Position numbers and translations under genes: made by a program | In this document: in pieces, positions 18,423-29,743 of the stretch | Layout of the letters: each line of letters starts with the position of its first letter | Numbering within the stretch: the first letter of the stretch is position 1 | Assembly: GCF_002079055.1 (NCBI RefSeq) | Contig: NC_047502.1 | Span: forward strand, 620,001 to 684,000 | DNA from: Saccharomyces paradoxus | Lineage: Eukaryota > Ascomycota > Saccharomycetes > Saccharomycetales > Saccharomycetaceae | Length of the DNA stretch: 64,000 nucleotides | Direction of reading: 5' to 3' | Notes under the pieces: generated by a model | Databases searched by the model: none | What the model was told of the DNA's origin: nothing | What the model saw: the letters and a program-made list of their open reading frames with translations, nothing else

Positions 18423-21400
18423 TTAAATTCCCTGGTACGAAACCACAACAGCAGTGACTTGAAACCAAACTGAGCCCTTTGGTAATCTAAATGGATTATT
18501 AGAGGGACTATCCGCTTCAAAATGTTCCAAAGTCACAATTCTACCTACAAACCATTCTTTCCCCTTTGTTAATCCCTTTTCGTCCTTTAGAAAATATCTT
18601 GTACTTTCCTCAAAAGCCGTAAATGCGGCCCAAGGCCTCATCAGTTTATTCTTGTCTCTACCAGATGTACTAGCTTGATTGATTACATTACTATGAATAA
18701 CCGAGGGAGACGATTGTATAGACATGGCATCCAAAGGTGGTGGAGTTGATAAATCAACAGATGAAAATGATGAGCTCAGCGATGAGGTAGAAGATGACAT
18801 AGACCCGACGGAATTAACGTTTTCTCTTGTTGGTAAAAATAATGCTAAATCGCCAATTTGAAAGTTTTTCAAGGTGACTTTTTCCCTTTGAAATCTCTCC
18901 AATAGCGTTCTCTTAACCTTACTTTCTTTAGTTAATTTTTTAGCCAAAGTTTCGATATCTTTGAATCTCCTGATGACTGCAACTTCATAAAGCTTATTGT
19001 CATATAATTGCGTGATATTTTCCACGAAAATGCTTTGCTGCGTATCCTTATCAACTCCACTGGCGAATGACTTTATTAAATCATATTCGTCTTTCAATCT
19101 CTGGAAAACGGGACTTTTTATTATAGAGCTATCATATATGTCCTGCATTTGAATGCTTTCGTCTAGGATATTACTTTGTGCGGTCCCCTTTTTCAATCCC
19201 TTGACACGTCTAATTTGAATGTTATTATTATTGTCGAAGGTCAATAACAACCCTATGTTTTCCAAAATAAAAATATTAGTCGATATTATATCAAACATTT
19301 TATCTTGTAAAGCCTGCGTGTAGACAGATACCAGATTTTTTCTATTTGGGTCCTCGGTAGGGGGAATAGTTTCAAATTTCTCACTTTTCTCCATCGAGCT
19401 TGATTTGGTCTCAGCATCACTCTTCTCTAAAGCTACAAGTTGTCTATCAAGCCTTTCGATATCAGCTTTCAACAAATTAACCTCTTGTTCATGCTTTTTA
19501 TTAGATTCATCCAGATCCGCTTGCAATCGTTCCCTGGATTTGTTAACATCATCATAGTCGCTTGTTAGTTTTTCTATCTTTTCGTTGTCTTGGCAAATTA
19601 TATCATTTAATTGCTTTTTGAAAGAGGCATTGAGTGCAAAAATTTCTGTTCTATGCGATTGTTCTTCATTAGTTAACCTTGCAAGTTCTTGATTCAAATT
19701 AGTCAAAGTTTCGCGGTAAGCCGTCTTCTCCACTTCTGAATCACTTATTTTTTTCCCCATTTCTGAAATTTCCCTTGATTTTTGATTATTTTCTTCCTTT
19801 AATAGTTGAATTTGGTGCAACAAATCATCCACATTACTCTCCAACTCTTGAACTTGATGATTATTAGCTTGCACAATACTGCCATTGTTCAACTCAGAAT
19901 TATTGGAAGGCTCTAATAATACTGATGCTCCCAAGAATTTCTTTTTATTTAGACTTGGAACAGAACCACGGAATGGCTTAAGTTGGGTATTGAGGATACC
20001 TTGGGGCCAATGGCCTATGTCGGAATATTGAAGCTCATGTAATAGCGACTCTAATTTTTTTATTCTTGTTTTGTAACCTTTGACTACATCATCACTCTTC
20101 AACACGATGGATTCTTCAGAAGAAATGCTGTCGCCATTAGAGCTTTTATTGTTATTGGTTTTGAAATTGGAATAAATTATATGAAATCTTTTCGTTTCAA
20201 AAAGTGTTTTTGAAAGTAGATCAATAATTGCTTCTGAAACATTTGTTTCTTTAATTTGTGCCATATAATTTTCGATGGCTTGCGATACTTTTACCAGGTC
20301 TTGGTGGTAATTCGTTACAGAATTCTCATTTCCATCTTCATCATTCTCATTTATTAAAGAAGAATGTGAATGATATTCGTTTAAACGTTTAAAATCAGAG
20401 GAGGACAGCAAATCTTCGCAAAAAACAGTCGCGATGGAACCGAAGTTTTTAACCCACTTGTTTCTTGTTCGTAATTCATTTTGCTTGAACAACTCAAAAT
20501 CTTGATCAAAATTTGAAATAAATGACATAATTTGTTGAAACCATGATAGCCTACGATATTTTTCGATTAAATAAAGCCCGTATATCAATGGCAAATCTTC
20601 CACCTGTGCGAACTCCACCTCGTATTTCTTGTATAACTCTAGATCTTTATTACAGTCATTTAATAATAGCCTTTTAATACCAAGGATTTCCATTTGAGTG
20701 AATGCTATGTTACCCAAGATGACGACTGCATGCTTTTGCAGATTTTTTTTCAAATCTATTAGTTCTCCTGTTTGTGAATACAGCGCTTGTGATATAGTAA
20801 AGAGAGTTTTTACCGAGTCTTTTTTATCTTTTTCCAGCATCTCATTCATGCTTTTTAAAAATTCTTGACTATTGAATTCTTCTGGTTCTTTGTCGAGAAC
20901 ATTTCTGCTTCTTGATCGCATTTCTGATACCAGGACCTCAAAGCTCTCAGCCATTTTATCTTCAAGTTCATATTTAGATTCATTTGGTGTAAATATTTGT
21001 CGCAGTTGATCAATACTGAGGGTTATGGTGTCTCTAAAATTTGAATTTTCGTCAATTTCCCTCTTAATTTTATTCAGTTTACCGTTGATTGAATGATTTA
21101 AAATTTTTACAGATTTCTCGTTCTCCAGAAGAGATTCGATGTTGATGAACTTTTGCAAAGAATCACCTTCTAAAGCAGTCAACTTACTCAAAGTGTCATT
21201 GAAACATTTTTCCCATTTTGAAGTCATACCGTTGTCTACCAGCTGATTTAAAAACTGAACGTTTGAATTATACAAACTTTCGACATCAAAGCAATACAGT
21301 TTCAGATATTGCGAGCAAACAGTTAAACTGTCAAAAATACGCATGATCTGGGCTATTATATCCGGTATGAGGCTCTTGAAATAATGAACATCTATTTCCA

Positions 21401-21959
21401 AAGCGCTTAACCAACCAAGATTCGTAGTCAGTAAGCTAGTTACGGTATGGTAACTTAAACGCGGGAGATCCACGTCTGCGTCCTCCAAAGGCGAGGGCAT
21501 AGGCTTGATCATGATATTATCGCTACCTTGGTACAACGATATATGGCTATTCTTAATTAAATATTCCAAAGTTTCTGTCAAATCCTTGGAATTAGGGGAG
21601 TATATAAGATTAGATTCTTTGGGCCTTGAAAGATCTGTTGGTGTAGGTTTATTGACAAGGGAGAACAGTCTTCTATCATAGATATAAAACTCATTCAGGG
21701 TGAAGGATCTATTAATAAGCAGTTCTTTAAACGTGGACGGTTTTAGTTTGTTACCATAAGGCAGTAGAATCAGCAGTTGATCTGGGGGTATCTTCCATTT
21801 TCTGGCAATGAACTGTTTGAATTTGTCCAGGGAAACGAAAAAATCAACATTCGTTGTTATGCATTCTCCAGATATTGCATTAATGATAGTGACTGTTGTT
21901 TGTAGCGGCGTTGTTTCTTGCTGTTTAGGTGCAGTGCTATGTTCATCAGCGCCTGCCAT
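18423..21959 (-). CDS. ATG11: Autophagy scaffold Atg11
   Basis: Atg11 is the scaffold of selective autophagy. It binds cargo receptors (Atg19, Atg34, Atg32, Atg36), Atg9 and Atg1, and nucleates the phagophore assembly site. The 1178-residue protein has the S. cerevisiae length. A ubiquitin-like/N-terminal region (about 20-100), helical middle, and long coiled coils are visible, the clearest from about 720 to 870 ([21 protein letters not shown]...). The conserved C-terminal Atg11/claw domain covers about 1020-1178 ([27 protein letters not shown]). It is divergent from MAK3. Confidence 0.96.
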   Translation of the reverse strand: MAGADEHSTAPKQQETTPLQTTVTIINAISGECITTNVDFFVSLDKFKQFIARKWKIPPDQLLILLPYGNKLKPSTFKELLINRSFTLNEFYIYDRRLFSLVNKPTPTDLSRPKESNLIYSPNSKDLTETLEYLIKNSHISLYQGSDNIMIKPMPSPLEDADVDLPRLSYHTVTSLLTTNLGWLSALEIDVHYFKSLIPDIIAQIMRIFDSLTVCSQYLKLYCFDVESLYNSNVQFLNQLVDNGMTSKWEKCFNDTLSKLTALEGDSLQKFINIESLLENEKSVKILNHSINGKLNKIKREIDENSNFRDTITLSIDQLRQIFTPNESKYELEDKMAESFEVLVSEMRSRSRNVLDKEPEEFNSQEFLKSMNEMLEKDKKDSVKTLFTISQALYSQTGELIDLKKNLQKHAVVILGNIAFTQMEILGIKRLLLNDCNKDLELYKKYEVEFAQVEDLPLIYGLYLIEKYRRLSWFQQIMSFISNFDQDFELFKQNELRTRNKWVKNFGSIATVFCEDLLSSSDFKRLNEYHSHSSLINENDEDGNENSVTNYHQDLVKVSQAIENYMAQIKETNVSEAIIDLLSKTLFETKRFHIIYSNFKTNNNKSSNGDSISSEESIVLKSDDVVKGYKTRIKKLESLLHELQYSDIGHWPQGILNTQLKPFRGSVPSLNKKKFLGASVLLEPSNNSELNNGSIVQANNHQVQELESNVDDLLHQIQLLKEENNQKSREISEMGKKISDSEVEKTAYRETLTNLNQELARLTNEEQSHRTEIFALNASFKKQLNDIICQDNEKIEKLTSDYDDVNKSRERLQADLDESNKKHEQEVNLLKADIERLDRQLVALEKSDAETKSSSMEKSEKFETIPPTEDPNRKNLVSVYTQALQDKMFDIISTNIFILENIGLLLTFDNNNNIQIRRVKGLKKGTAQSNILDESIQMQDIYDSSIIKSPVFQRLKDEYDLIKSFASGVDKDTQQSIFVENITQLYDNKLYEVAVIRRFKDIETLAKKLTKESKVKRTLLERFQREKVTLKNFQIGDLALFLPTRENVNSVGSMSSSTSSLSSSFSSVDLSTPPPLDAMSIQSSPSVIHSNVINQASTSGRDKNKLMRPWAAFTAFEESTRYFLKDEKGLTKGKEWFVGRIVTLEHFEADSPSNNPFRLPKGSVWFQVTAVVVSYQGI

Positions 21960-22251
21960 GACGTATAAAAGGAAAATAAAAAGAACTACCCTCTAAAAGA
22001 CAATAGTACACTAAAATAACTACTGTTTAAAGAATAACTACTTTGGTTCTAACTTGGGAAAAATGGTAAAGTTAAATAAGGGCATCGCTATTATATAGTT
22101 CCATTCCTAGCAAGAAACCGGGTAGCCAAGAGCGATAAAAAGGCCCTTCATAGCAAGCCTTAGTAGAAATTATGGCCATATAGAATACAATCCAGCAAGA
22201 GAAATACAAGATATAAGAGCCACTACTACAGAAAAGGCGTTGGGTCAGGCC

Positions 22252-22782
22252 ATGGAAATAGTGTACAAGCCATTGGACATACGTAACGAAGAGCAGTTTG
22301 CTAGTATCAAAAGGCTAATAGATGCGGATCTATCAGAACCGTACTCGATATACGTATATAGGTATTTCTTGAACCAATGGCCCGAATTGACGTACATTGC
22401 CGTGGACAACAAGAGTGGAACTCCCAACATACCTATTGGGTGCATTGTGTGTAAGATGGACCCGCACAGAAACGTCAGACTGAGAGGATACATAGGAATG
22501 CTCGCCGTGGAGTCCACATACCGCGGACATGGCATAGCAAAGAAACTGGTGGAGATTGCCATTGATAAGATGCAAAGGGCACACTGCGATGAGATCATGC
22601 TAGAGACAGAGGTAGAAAATTTGGCGGCTCTAAACTTATATGAAGGAATGGGATTCATCAGGATGAAACGGATGTTTCGTTACTACTTGAACGAAGGGGA
22701 CGCTTTTAAACTGATATTGCCGTTGACTGAAAGGAGCTGTACTCGATCTACGTTCCTAATGCATGGCCGGATGGCCACATAA
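22252..22782 (+). CDS. MAK3: N-terminal acetyltransferase NatC catalytic subunit
   Basis: Mak3 (Naa30) is the catalytic subunit of NatC, which acetylates N-termini beginning Met-Leu/Ile/Phe and similar. It is also needed for L-A virus coat acetylation. From the ATG at 22252 the protein is 176 residues (MEIVYKPLDIRNEEQF...), the known length; the frame is open a little upstream but only from a TTG. It is a GNAT fold with YIGMLAVESTYRGHGIAKKLVEIAID as the acetyl-CoA core (split R/Q-x-x-G-x-G/A motif RGHGIA) and ETEVENLAALNLYEGMGF as motif B. It converges with NHP6A. Confidence 0.95.
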   Translation: MEIVYKPLDIRNEEQFASIKRLIDADLSEPYSIYVYRYFLNQWPELTYIAVDNKSGTPNIPIGCIVCKMDPHRNVRLRGYIGMLAVESTYRGHGIAKKLVEIAIDKMQRAHCDEIMLETEVENLAALNLYEGMGFIRMKRMFRYYLNEGDAFKLILPLTERSCTRSTFLMHGRMAT

Positions 22783-22986
22783 AAGAAAAACACTTGATGA
22801 TGATAAAATATATATTAATAATACAATTTTTTTATTTATTTATTTAATCATATATATATAGATATAGAAAAAGGGCTGTAGAAGAAAGAGGAATAGAAAG
22901 AGAGAGAGATGATAAAGCAAGCTTTAGGAAGAACATAGAGGAAAGTAAAATAAAACAGATAGACAAAACGTGGGGAAGAAGTATCT

Positions 22987-23268
22987 TTAAGCCAAAGTGG
23001 CGTTATACAACTCCTTTTCTGATTCGTATCTCTTCTTATCGGCCTGCGCCTTGGCCTCGTAAGGCTGCTTTTCCTCTGGCGTTAAAGCCTTCCACTTCTC
23101 ACCCAACTTCTTGCCGACCTGTCCAAATGTGATATCTGGATTTTCAGAACGAACAATATCTCTGTTTTCGTTAGCGAAAAACATGTAGGCGGACAAAGCC
23201 CTCTTAGGGGCATTTGGGTCCTTCTTCTTTCTAGTGGTTCTCTTCTTAGGTTCTCTTGGGGTGGCCAT
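22987..23268 (-). CDS. NHP6A: HMG-box chromatin protein Nhp6A
   Basis: Nhp6A is an abundant non-sequence-specific HMGB protein that bends DNA, assists FACT, and supports Pol II and Pol III transcription. The 93-residue protein has a basic N-terminal arm ([16 protein letters not shown]), then one HMG box (about 21-88) with [14 protein letters not shown] and [22 protein letters not shown]. Position 2 is Ala, where I recall Val in S. cerevisiae. Codon use is strongly biased, as expected for high expression. It is divergent from SMK1. Confidence 0.97.
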   Translation of the reverse strand: MATPREPKKRTTRKKKDPNAPKRALSAYMFFANENRDIVRSENPDITFGQVGKKLGEKWKALTPEEKQPYEAKAQADKKRYESEKELYNATLA

Positions 23269-23573
23269 TGCGTCTGTGCTTTACTATGTATAGGTTAGTC
23301 AATTGAGCAAAAACAGGTAATAAACACGTCCCAAAACAGTCCTTCCTTAACAGTCGGCACCAGTAATAAATATAGTGTTGTTTGTTTGCCCACCGCTAAA
23401 TAAACGAACGGCGAAAAAAATAGGCGGCAAAAGGCGGGTGATTAGAAGACTATCGCGTGCGACGAGGCGTGCGGGTGGAACGCGGCGCCACTAATTTGTG
23501 ACACTTGGACAGTATTTAACGTCGTACGATACATCATATCGATGGAAATGTAGACGTGCTCAACGCTCCAAGA
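23269..23573. promoter_or_regulatory. NHP6A/SMK1 divergent promoter
   Basis: This 305-bp shared promoter holds an Abf1 match, ATCGCGTGCGACG (23452-23464), and a middle sporulation element, GTCACAAAT on the minus strand (23494-23502), about 72 bp before SMK1. Abf1 plus MSE is the arrangement known for S. cerevisiae SMK1, driven by Ndt80 in mid-meiosis. A 3-codon upstream ORF (ATG GAA ATG TAG, 23542-23553) lies just before the SMK1 start. Confidence 0.65.
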
Positions 23574-24740
23574 ATGAATCGCACACTCACAGATAATACC
23601 AGAGCCATAAATGTGGTCCCCAGCCTCGGTGCTCCTCAACAAAGGACGATTTTTGCCAAGGAGAGAATATCCATCCCAGGATACTACGAAATTATCCAAT
23701 TCCTAGGCAAGGGCGCCTATGGGACAGTATGCTCCGTGAAGTTTAAAGGTCGGAACCCTGCCGCTAAGATAGCGGTTAAGAAAATCAGCAACATCTTTAA
23801 TAAGGAGATCCTTTTGAAAAGGGCAATCCGTGAGTTGAAATTCATGAATTTCTTCAAAGGCCATAAAAATATTGTTAATCTAATCGATCTCGAGATAGTG
23901 ACGAGCTCACCTTACGACGGGCTGTATTGCTACCAGGAACTAATTGATTATGATTTGGCCAAAGTCATACATTCGTCCGTGCAACTCTCGGAGTTCCATA
24001 TCAAGTACTTTCTTTACCAGATCCTGTGCGGGCTAAAGTATATACACAGTGCAGATGTCATCCACCGAGATTTGAAGCCTGGGAACATCTTGTGCACTTT
24101 GAACGGATGTTTAAAGATCTGCGATTTTGGCCTCGCTAGGGGTATCCATGCCGGGTTTTTTAAGTGTCATTCCACTGTGCAGCCCCATATAACCAATTAC
24201 GTTGCTACAAGATGGTACAGAGCACCTGAGCTGCTTTTATCCAACCAACCATATAACAAGTCCGTCGACATATGGGCTGTAGGGTGCATTCTTGCAGAAT
24301 TCTATGCTCGAAAGCCCGTATTTATGGGACGTGACTCCATGCATCAGATTTTTGAAATCATCAAAATCTTGGGCACTCCCGATAAAGATCTTTTGATCAA
24401 GTTTGGTACCATTAAAGCTTGGAATCTAGGCAAAAACAGTAATAATCCTGTATATAAGAAAATCCCATGGTCCAACATTTTCCCCTTTGCCTCGCATGAA
24501 GCTATTAATCTTATAGATTCCTTACTCCATTGGGATTCGACACATAGGTTAAATGTGGAGCAAGCCATATCACATCCGTTCCTGGATGAAGTGCGAAAGC
24601 CAGATGACGAGCCCGTTTGTCTCCAAGGTCCCTTCGACTTCACTTATGAATCCGAGCTGGATTCGATGTCCAAATTAAGAGACTACTTGATTGAGGAAGT
24701 GAATGGATTTAAAACCGAGTTGTCCTCCTCGTCTTTATAG
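23574..24740 (+). CDS. SMK1: Sporulation MAP kinase Smk1
   Basis: Meiosis-specific MAP kinase required for spore wall assembly. The 388-residue protein starts MNRTLTDNTRAIN, the known start; the frame extends six codons upstream without an ATG. Kinase landmarks are complete: glycine loop GKGAYGTV (45-52), VAIK-type lysine in AVKK (67-70), HRD at 164-166, DFG at 184-186. The activation loop reads T207-N-Y209 instead of the common TEY, as in S. cerevisiae Smk1. WYRAPE and the C-lobe are intact. Regulation is meiotic through an MSE. Confidence 0.96.
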   Translation: MNRTLTDNTRAINVVPSLGAPQQRTIFAKERISIPGYYEIIQFLGKGAYGTVCSVKFKGRNPAAKIAVKKISNIFNKEILLKRAIRELKFMNFFKGHKNIVNLIDLEIVTSSPYDGLYCYQELIDYDLAKVIHSSVQLSEFHIKYFLYQILCGLKYIHSADVIHRDLKPGNILCTLNGCLKICDFGLARGIHAGFFKCHSTVQPHITNYVATRWYRAPELLLSNQPYNKSVDIWAVGCILAEFYARKPVFMGRDSMHQIFEIIKILGTPDKDLLIKFGTIKAWNLGKNSNNPVYKKIPWSNIFPFASHEAINLIDSLLHWDSTHRLNVEQAISHPFLDEVRKPDDEPVCLQGPFDFTYESELDSMSKLRDYLIEEVNGFKTELSSSSL

Positions 24741-24822
24741 TAGCATCTGCACAAATAGGTATATCATGAAATCGTATTTTTACCATAGTAAGTCTTCTTT
24801 TGTTTGACGCATACTATTCTGG

Positions 24823-24829
24823 CGGGTAA
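24823..24829 (-). promoter_or_regulatory. Reb1-type site before SEC8
   Basis: CGGGTAA (TTACCCG on the minus strand) lies 132 bp upstream of the SEC8 ATG, in the 220-bp SMK1-SEC8 gap. Confidence 0.45.
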
Positions 24830-24960
24830 CACTTAAATAGTTTCTTGTTAACCATTTCAAATAACAATATACTAAACAGAATCTGCCCTTAGTTGTAGCA
24901 AAGAAAGGGGAACAAGCTTGCCACTTTTTCACCATAACTGGCACCTCTCGCTTGCATACA

Positions 24961-27900
24961 ATGGATTACTTAAAACCGGTACAAAAAGGGAGAAGACGTG
25001 GTCTTTCCATCAACAGTCTTTCAGAGACTCAGCAATCTGCTATGAATAGTTCCCTGGACCACCTTCAGAATGACTTAAATAGGATAAATCTTCAATGGAA
25101 TAGAATACTTTCAGACAATACAAATCCCTTAGAACTAGCGCTCGCATTTTTGGACGATACATCTGTGGGTCTGGGCCATCGGTATGAAGAATTCAACCAA
25201 TTAAGGTCACAAATCGGTAGCCACTTACAAGACGTTGTCAATGAACACAGCCAAGTTTTTAACACTAATGTGGCTTCTTATGGAAAAGTAGTCAGTTCAA
25301 TTATGCAGGCCCAGGAACAGACTTTGAATCTGAAAAATTGCTTGAAGGAGGCTAATGAGAAAATCACCACCGATAAAGGCTCTTTACAGGAATTAAACAA
25401 TAACAACTTGAAGTATACAAGAATGATTGATGTTTTGGTCAATATTGAGGAGTTATTGCAGATCCCCGAAAAAATTGAGGAGAACATTAGAAAGGAAAAT
25501 TTCCATCAGGTGCAGATTTTGCTGGAAAGGGGATTTATATTAATGAACAATAAATCCTTGAAAACAGTGGAAATTCTGAAGCCTATAAACCAACAACTTG
25601 AATTACAAGAACATTTACTTTTCAACAATTTGATTGAAGAGATTCACGACATTATGTACTCCAAATCTAGCAAAACGAATTTTACTCGAGTAACCAATAA
25701 CGATATTTTCAAAATCATAAGTATTTCACATAATGGATTTACTAGCTTGGAAAATTACCTGTACAACATAGTCAATATTGATATTATGGAACACGCAAAG
25801 ATGATAAACAAAAACCTCGAAGAATTCATTCACGACCAATCCTTGAATAAAGGAGATATCATGCTACAAGAGAATTATGCCTCTCAACCATCGCTGGTAT
25901 CATCTAGAAACCAAGAAAACGAAGGATTCAACAGAATCGGGTTCCTATTGAAAACTATAAATAACATCAATAAATTACCTGTTGCATTTAACATCATAAC
26001 GGAAAGAGCCAAAGAGGAAATCCATAATATAATTGTTAAAACTACCGAATCAATACGTTCGAAGCACCCTTCTTTGCTTAAAATGGCCACTAGTTTGAAA
26101 AATGACAACCAATTCGGCCTACCCGTACAGGATATACTATCCATCATTTTGAGGGAAAGCTTTTGGGAAATCTTCTTGAAATTACTTTACGCTATTCAAT
26201 GTCACCGGGCCATTTTTGAAATGTCAAACATTTTGCAGCCAACGTCTTCCACGAAGCCTGCTTACAAGTTCAATAAAATCTGGAGCAAACTGTTAGACGA
26301 AATAGAATTATTACTTATAAGGTATATCAACGACCCCGAGCTGCTAACCAGCAATAACGGCAGCATTAAACCAATTAATGGCGTGACGAACAACGCACCC
26401 AACTTACCCAAAAGGAAAAATCCCAAAATCTTCTCTTTGGAGTATAATATTGAGGATAATTCTTCAGTAAAGGATCAAGCTTTTGAATTAAAGGCTTTAT
26501 TGAAGGATATCTTCCCCGGATTCTCTGTCTCTTCAAACATGGATTTGGATTCTATTTACGTGAAAGATGAATCCTTTGAGCAAGATGAGCCTTTAGTCCC
26601 TCCTTCTGTCTTTAATATGAAAGTAATTTTAGACCCATTTTTACTGTTTACGCAATCAACGTCTACAATCGTTCCAAGTGCCTTAGTGGAAAATTCTATT
26701 TCATCACTGACTTTTTTTGGTGATTACATGAATAAAAACTTTCTCCCAAGGATTCAGATGACAATGGATTATTTATTTACAGTTGAAGTAGAATCCAATA
26801 ATCCGTATGCGTTAGAACTATCCGACGAAAACCATAACCTATTTAAAACAGCATTAGATTTTCAAAGATTATTCTACAACTTATTGAATGTTTTCAACAC
26901 AGCAAACACATTCAGAGAAAAAATATCCTATTGCATTTTGGATCTTTTAAGTCATTTTTACAATTATTACTTAGGACTCTTCAATGCCCTGATTGGAACT
27001 TCTGATAGGAACCTAAGTAGGAAAATAATTACAGCATGGTTGCAAAATAGTGTTTTGATGGATCAAGAGAAAAGAATTTTGAACGGGGATGAGTCACTTT
27101 TCCATGAAGAGTCCAGAGAATTATTTAAGGAAATACCTAATTTCTATCAAGTGGGTAAAGGTTTGAGTAAGTCTGATTTATTCAATAACTTGACATTGGA
27201 CACAATTCTGCAGTTTTCGGCAAGCGTAATATGGATTTTAAACTGGCTGCCACATTTAAAGAAGGCCATTAATATTGATGAAATAAACCAAGAACCCATG
27301 CTAGATGCCGATAGATTAAGGATTAGTTGGACATTTTCTGAATCAATGGATTTGAACCTTTCGAACCCGAGTTCCAGCGCAAACTCGTTAGGGAATTTAA
27401 AGATTTTATTGGATGACAAGGCCTCTAAAAAATTTGATGAAACTGTTGACGGATTCAAAACCCTAAAATTCAAACTAATCTCCATACTGAGATTTAACAT
27501 TAGAGCCTTGTGTATACATGACATCGGTTCTTTTTTTCAAAACACTAAAATTTGGAATATGGATGTGGGTAGTATTGAATTAGATCAAAATATAGCCTCT
27601 CTAATTTCTGAATTGAGAAGGACTGAAAATAAACTGAAGCAACAGTTATCAGAAAAGGAGAAAAACTCCATATTTATTGGCCTCGATATAGTCAATAATT
27701 ACGCCCTGATTAAGGGTGCCAAATCCATAAAGGTTTTGAACCATAACGGGATCAAGAAAATGTTAAGAAATGTAAATGTCTTACAACATGCTTATAGAAA
27801 CCTTTCTTCTGAGCCGTCGAAAATCAATATGAACGTCACAATGAATTTTTACTCTTTATGTGGCTCCAGTGAAGCTGAACTATTTGAATATATAAAAGAC

Positions 27901-28158
27901 AATGAATTACCGCACTGTTCTGTTGAGGATTTGAAAACCATAGTAAGGTTGCAGTTTAGCGAAGAGATGCATCGTCAACTAAAGAGGCAAAGCACTAGCT
28001 CTACTAAAGGTTCCATAAAACCTTCTAATAAGAGGTACACTGAAGCTTTGGAGAAACTAAATAGGCTAGAAAAAGAGCAGTCGAAAGAAGGAGCACACTC
28101 CAAAATTGGAAAACTTAAAAGCAAATTAAAAGTTGTCGATACCGAAAATGAAAAATGA
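24961..28158 (+). CDS. SEC8: Exocyst subunit Sec8
   Basis: Sec8 is one of eight exocyst subunits that tether secretory vesicles to the plasma membrane at the bud. From the ATG at 24961 the protein is 1065 residues ([19 protein letters not shown]...), the S. cerevisiae length; three more upstream codons are open but begin with TTG. The conserved Sec8 N-terminal domain (about 50-190, coiled coil with [16 protein letters not shown]) is followed by a long helical rod typical of CATCHR tethering proteins and a basic C-terminal tail. It is one of five plus-strand genes in tandem (SMK1 to YMC1). Confidence 0.96.
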   Translation: MDYLKPVQKGRRRGLSINSLSETQQSAMNSSLDHLQNDLNRINLQWNRILSDNTNPLELALAFLDDTSVGLGHRYEEFNQLRSQIGSHLQDVVNEHSQVFNTNVASYGKVVSSIMQAQEQTLNLKNCLKEANEKITTDKGSLQELNNNNLKYTRMIDVLVNIEELLQIPEKIEENIRKENFHQVQILLERGFILMNNKSLKTVEILKPINQQLELQEHLLFNNLIEEIHDIMYSKSSKTNFTRVTNNDIFKIISISHNGFTSLENYLYNIVNIDIMEHAKMINKNLEEFIHDQSLNKGDIMLQENYASQPSLVSSRNQENEGFNRIGFLLKTINNINKLPVAFNIITERAKEEIHNIIVKTTESIRSKHPSLLKMATSLKNDNQFGLPVQDILSIILRESFWEIFLKLLYAIQCHRAIFEMSNILQPTSSTKPAYKFNKIWSKLLDEIELLLIRYINDPELLTSNNGSIKPINGVTNNAPNLPKRKNPKIFSLEYNIEDNSSVKDQAFELKALLKDIFPGFSVSSNMDLDSIYVKDESFEQDEPLVPPSVFNMKVILDPFLLFTQSTSTIVPSALVENSISSLTFFGDYMNKNFLPRIQMTMDYLFTVEVESNNPYALELSDENHNLFKTALDFQRLFYNLLNVFNTANTFREKISYCILDLLSHFYNYYLGLFNALIGTSDRNLSRKIITAWLQNSVLMDQEKRILNGDESLFHEESRELFKEIPNFYQVGKGLSKSDLFNNLTLDTILQFSASVIWILNWLPHLKKAINIDEINQEPMLDADRLRISWTFSESMDLNLSNPSSSANSLGNLKILLDDKASKKFDETVDGFKTLKFKLISILRFNIRALCIHDIGSFFQNTKIWNMDVGSIELDQNIASLISELRRTENKLKQQLSEKEKNSIFIGLDIVNNYALIKGAKSIKVLNHNGIKKMLRNVNVLQHAYRNLSSEPSKINMNVTMNFYSLCGSSEAELFEYIKDNELPHCSVEDLKTIVRLQFSEEMHRQLKRQSTSSTKGSIKPSNKRYTEALEKLNRLEKEQSKEGAHSKIGKLKSKLKVVDTENEK

Positions 28159-28413
28159 CGTCTCTAATTTGTGTAGAATTAATTTGATAAATAAACGAAT
28201 TTAAAATGGTCAATAACAAGCGAATAACTATATTTTTAGTTACTTTATTTTACGATATTTTCACTTGCATTTTTAATTTATTCTCGGCGCGCATCTCGTC
28301 TTGTTCTGTCAAAATTCGGAGGCACATAAGAATTACTGAGAACATTGCAATATCGACACTTGAGTAGAAATATATACGATCCAATATAACCTACTGAAGC
28401 GAAGCAACTAAGA

Positions 28414-29430
28414 ATGGATGCTATTTCTGATCCAACGTTTAAGCATGCTAGGTCAAGAAAGCAGGTCACTGAAGAATCACCATCGTTGCTTACCGTTATT
28501 ATAGAGATTGCACCGAAGTTATGGACAACTTTTGATGAAGAAGGAAATGAGAAAGGAAGTATAATAAAGGTGTTAGAGGCATTGATTGTATTTCTTAATG
28601 CACACTTAGCATTCAATAGTGCCAACAAAGTAGCAGTCATTGCTGCATACTCTCAGGGGATCAAGTATTTATACCCAGAAAGCACATCTACTATAAAGGC
28701 CTCTAAATCAGAAAATAAAAACCGTAGTGATCTTAAGATTATTAACTCAGATATGTATAGACGATTTAGGAATGTTGATGAAACGCTGGTGGAAGAAATA
28801 TATAAATTGTTTGAACTAGAAAAAAAACAGATCAAACAGAATAGTCAAAGGAGTACGCTAGCGGGTGCCATGTCAGCTGGGCTGACTTATGTGAACAGAA
28901 TATCAAAAGAGTCTGTAACTACTTCATTAAAATCAAGACTACTTGTTCTTACATGCGGGAGTGGTAGTAGTAAAGATGAAATTTTCCAATACATCCCTAT
29001 AATGAATTGTATCTTTTCTGCAACAAAAATGAAATGTCCCATTGATGTCGTGAAAATTGGTGGTTCCAAGGAAAGCACGTTTTTACAACAAACAACGGAT
29101 GCAACAAACGGCGTTTATTTACATGTGGATTCTACGCAGGGGCTAATTCAATATTTAGCAACCGCAATGTTTATTGATCCGTCGTTAAGACCTATAATCG
29201 TTAAGCCAAACCATGGATCTGTGGATTTTAGGACATCGTGCTATTTGACAGGGAGGGTTGTTGCCATTGGATTTATTTGTTCAGTCTGTCTATGTGTTTT
29301 ATCAATAATACCGCCTGGAAATAAGTGTCCTGCATGTGATTCTCAATTTGATGAGCACGTAATTGCCAAGTTGAAGAGGAAACCAGTTGTTCCAAGGTTG
29401 AAGGCCAAAAAGAAGGTGACGAAGCCATGA
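28414..29430 (+). CDS. TFB4: TFIIH subunit Tfb4 (p34)
   Basis: Tfb4 is a core TFIIH subunit, partner of Ssl1, in transcription initiation and nucleotide excision repair. The 338-residue protein equals the yeast length. A von Willebrand A-like fold covers about 20-250 (LLTVIIEIAPKLW..., VDVVKIGGSKESTFLQQ). The C-terminal C4 zinc module spans about 285-315 (CSVCLCVL and CPACDSQF), then a basic tail. The 160-200 region contains an insertion typical of the yeast protein. Confidence 0.95.
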   Translation: MDAISDPTFKHARSRKQVTEESPSLLTVIIEIAPKLWTTFDEEGNEKGSIIKVLEALIVFLNAHLAFNSANKVAVIAAYSQGIKYLYPESTSTIKASKSENKNRSDLKIINSDMYRRFRNVDETLVEEIYKLFELEKKQIKQNSQRSTLAGAMSAGLTYVNRISKESVTTSLKSRLLVLTCGSGSSKDEIFQYIPIMNCIFSATKMKCPIDVVKIGGSKESTFLQQTTDATNGVYLHVDSTQGLIQYLATAMFIDPSLRPIIVKPNHGSVDFRTSCYLTGRVVAIGFICSVCLCVLSIIPPGNKCPACDSQFDEHVIAKLKRKPVVPRLKAKKKVTKP

Positions 29431-29743
29431 AGGCAAGGAGCAAACCTTATTCGTTTCGAGCGAATAGCCTTCTTCTCAATGCATCGTAATAGTACATAAA
29501 TAATAGATTAATACATATAGGTTTGATATTTCACAAAATAAAACCTTGGTGTGGTTATCCTAGATGTTACATCACCTTGGAATTGATGATTACAATCACA
29601 ACGAGTTTGATGAGATGGCTGTCTATGTACTGTCTGGGTGCATCATAGTTGTTATTTGGGTAAGTTCATCAGTGAGCTTTAGATAATATAATATTAATAG
29701 CATTACCAAACTCCATTACAAAAGGCACCTCAGGTTACCAGCA
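29431..29743. other. TFB4-BRR1 gap with a candidate small ORF
   Basis: A 313-bp gap. Apart from the BRR1 promoter it contains a 40-codon ORF at 29564-29686 that looks like a single-pass membrane peptide (listed separately). No tRNA or repeat was seen. Confidence 0.5.
29564..29686 (+). CDS. Candidate small membrane protein ORF (unproven)
   Basis: A 40-residue ORF starting MLHHLGIDDYNHNEFDEM, with an acidic N-terminal half followed by a hydrophobic stretch (AVYVLSGCIIVVIWV, about 19-33). GTAAGT at 29660-29665 falls in frame right after this segment. Use of the CAG ending at 29733 would swap the tail for VTSNEKRRQPVA, a basic end typical of tail-anchored peptides, overlapping the BRR1 start in another frame. 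No TACTAAC is present, only a weak TATTAAT. I do not recognise it as a known yeast gene. A chance ORF of this size is quite possible. Confidence 0.25.
   Translation: MLHHLGIDDYNHNEFDEMAVYVLSGCIIVVIWVSSSVSFR

Noticed and set aside
22245-22658. 137-codon frame opposite MAK3 (resembles dubious YPR050C)
   Set aside because: Same length as I recall in S. cerevisiae, but this can follow from constraint on Mak3; no features of its own.
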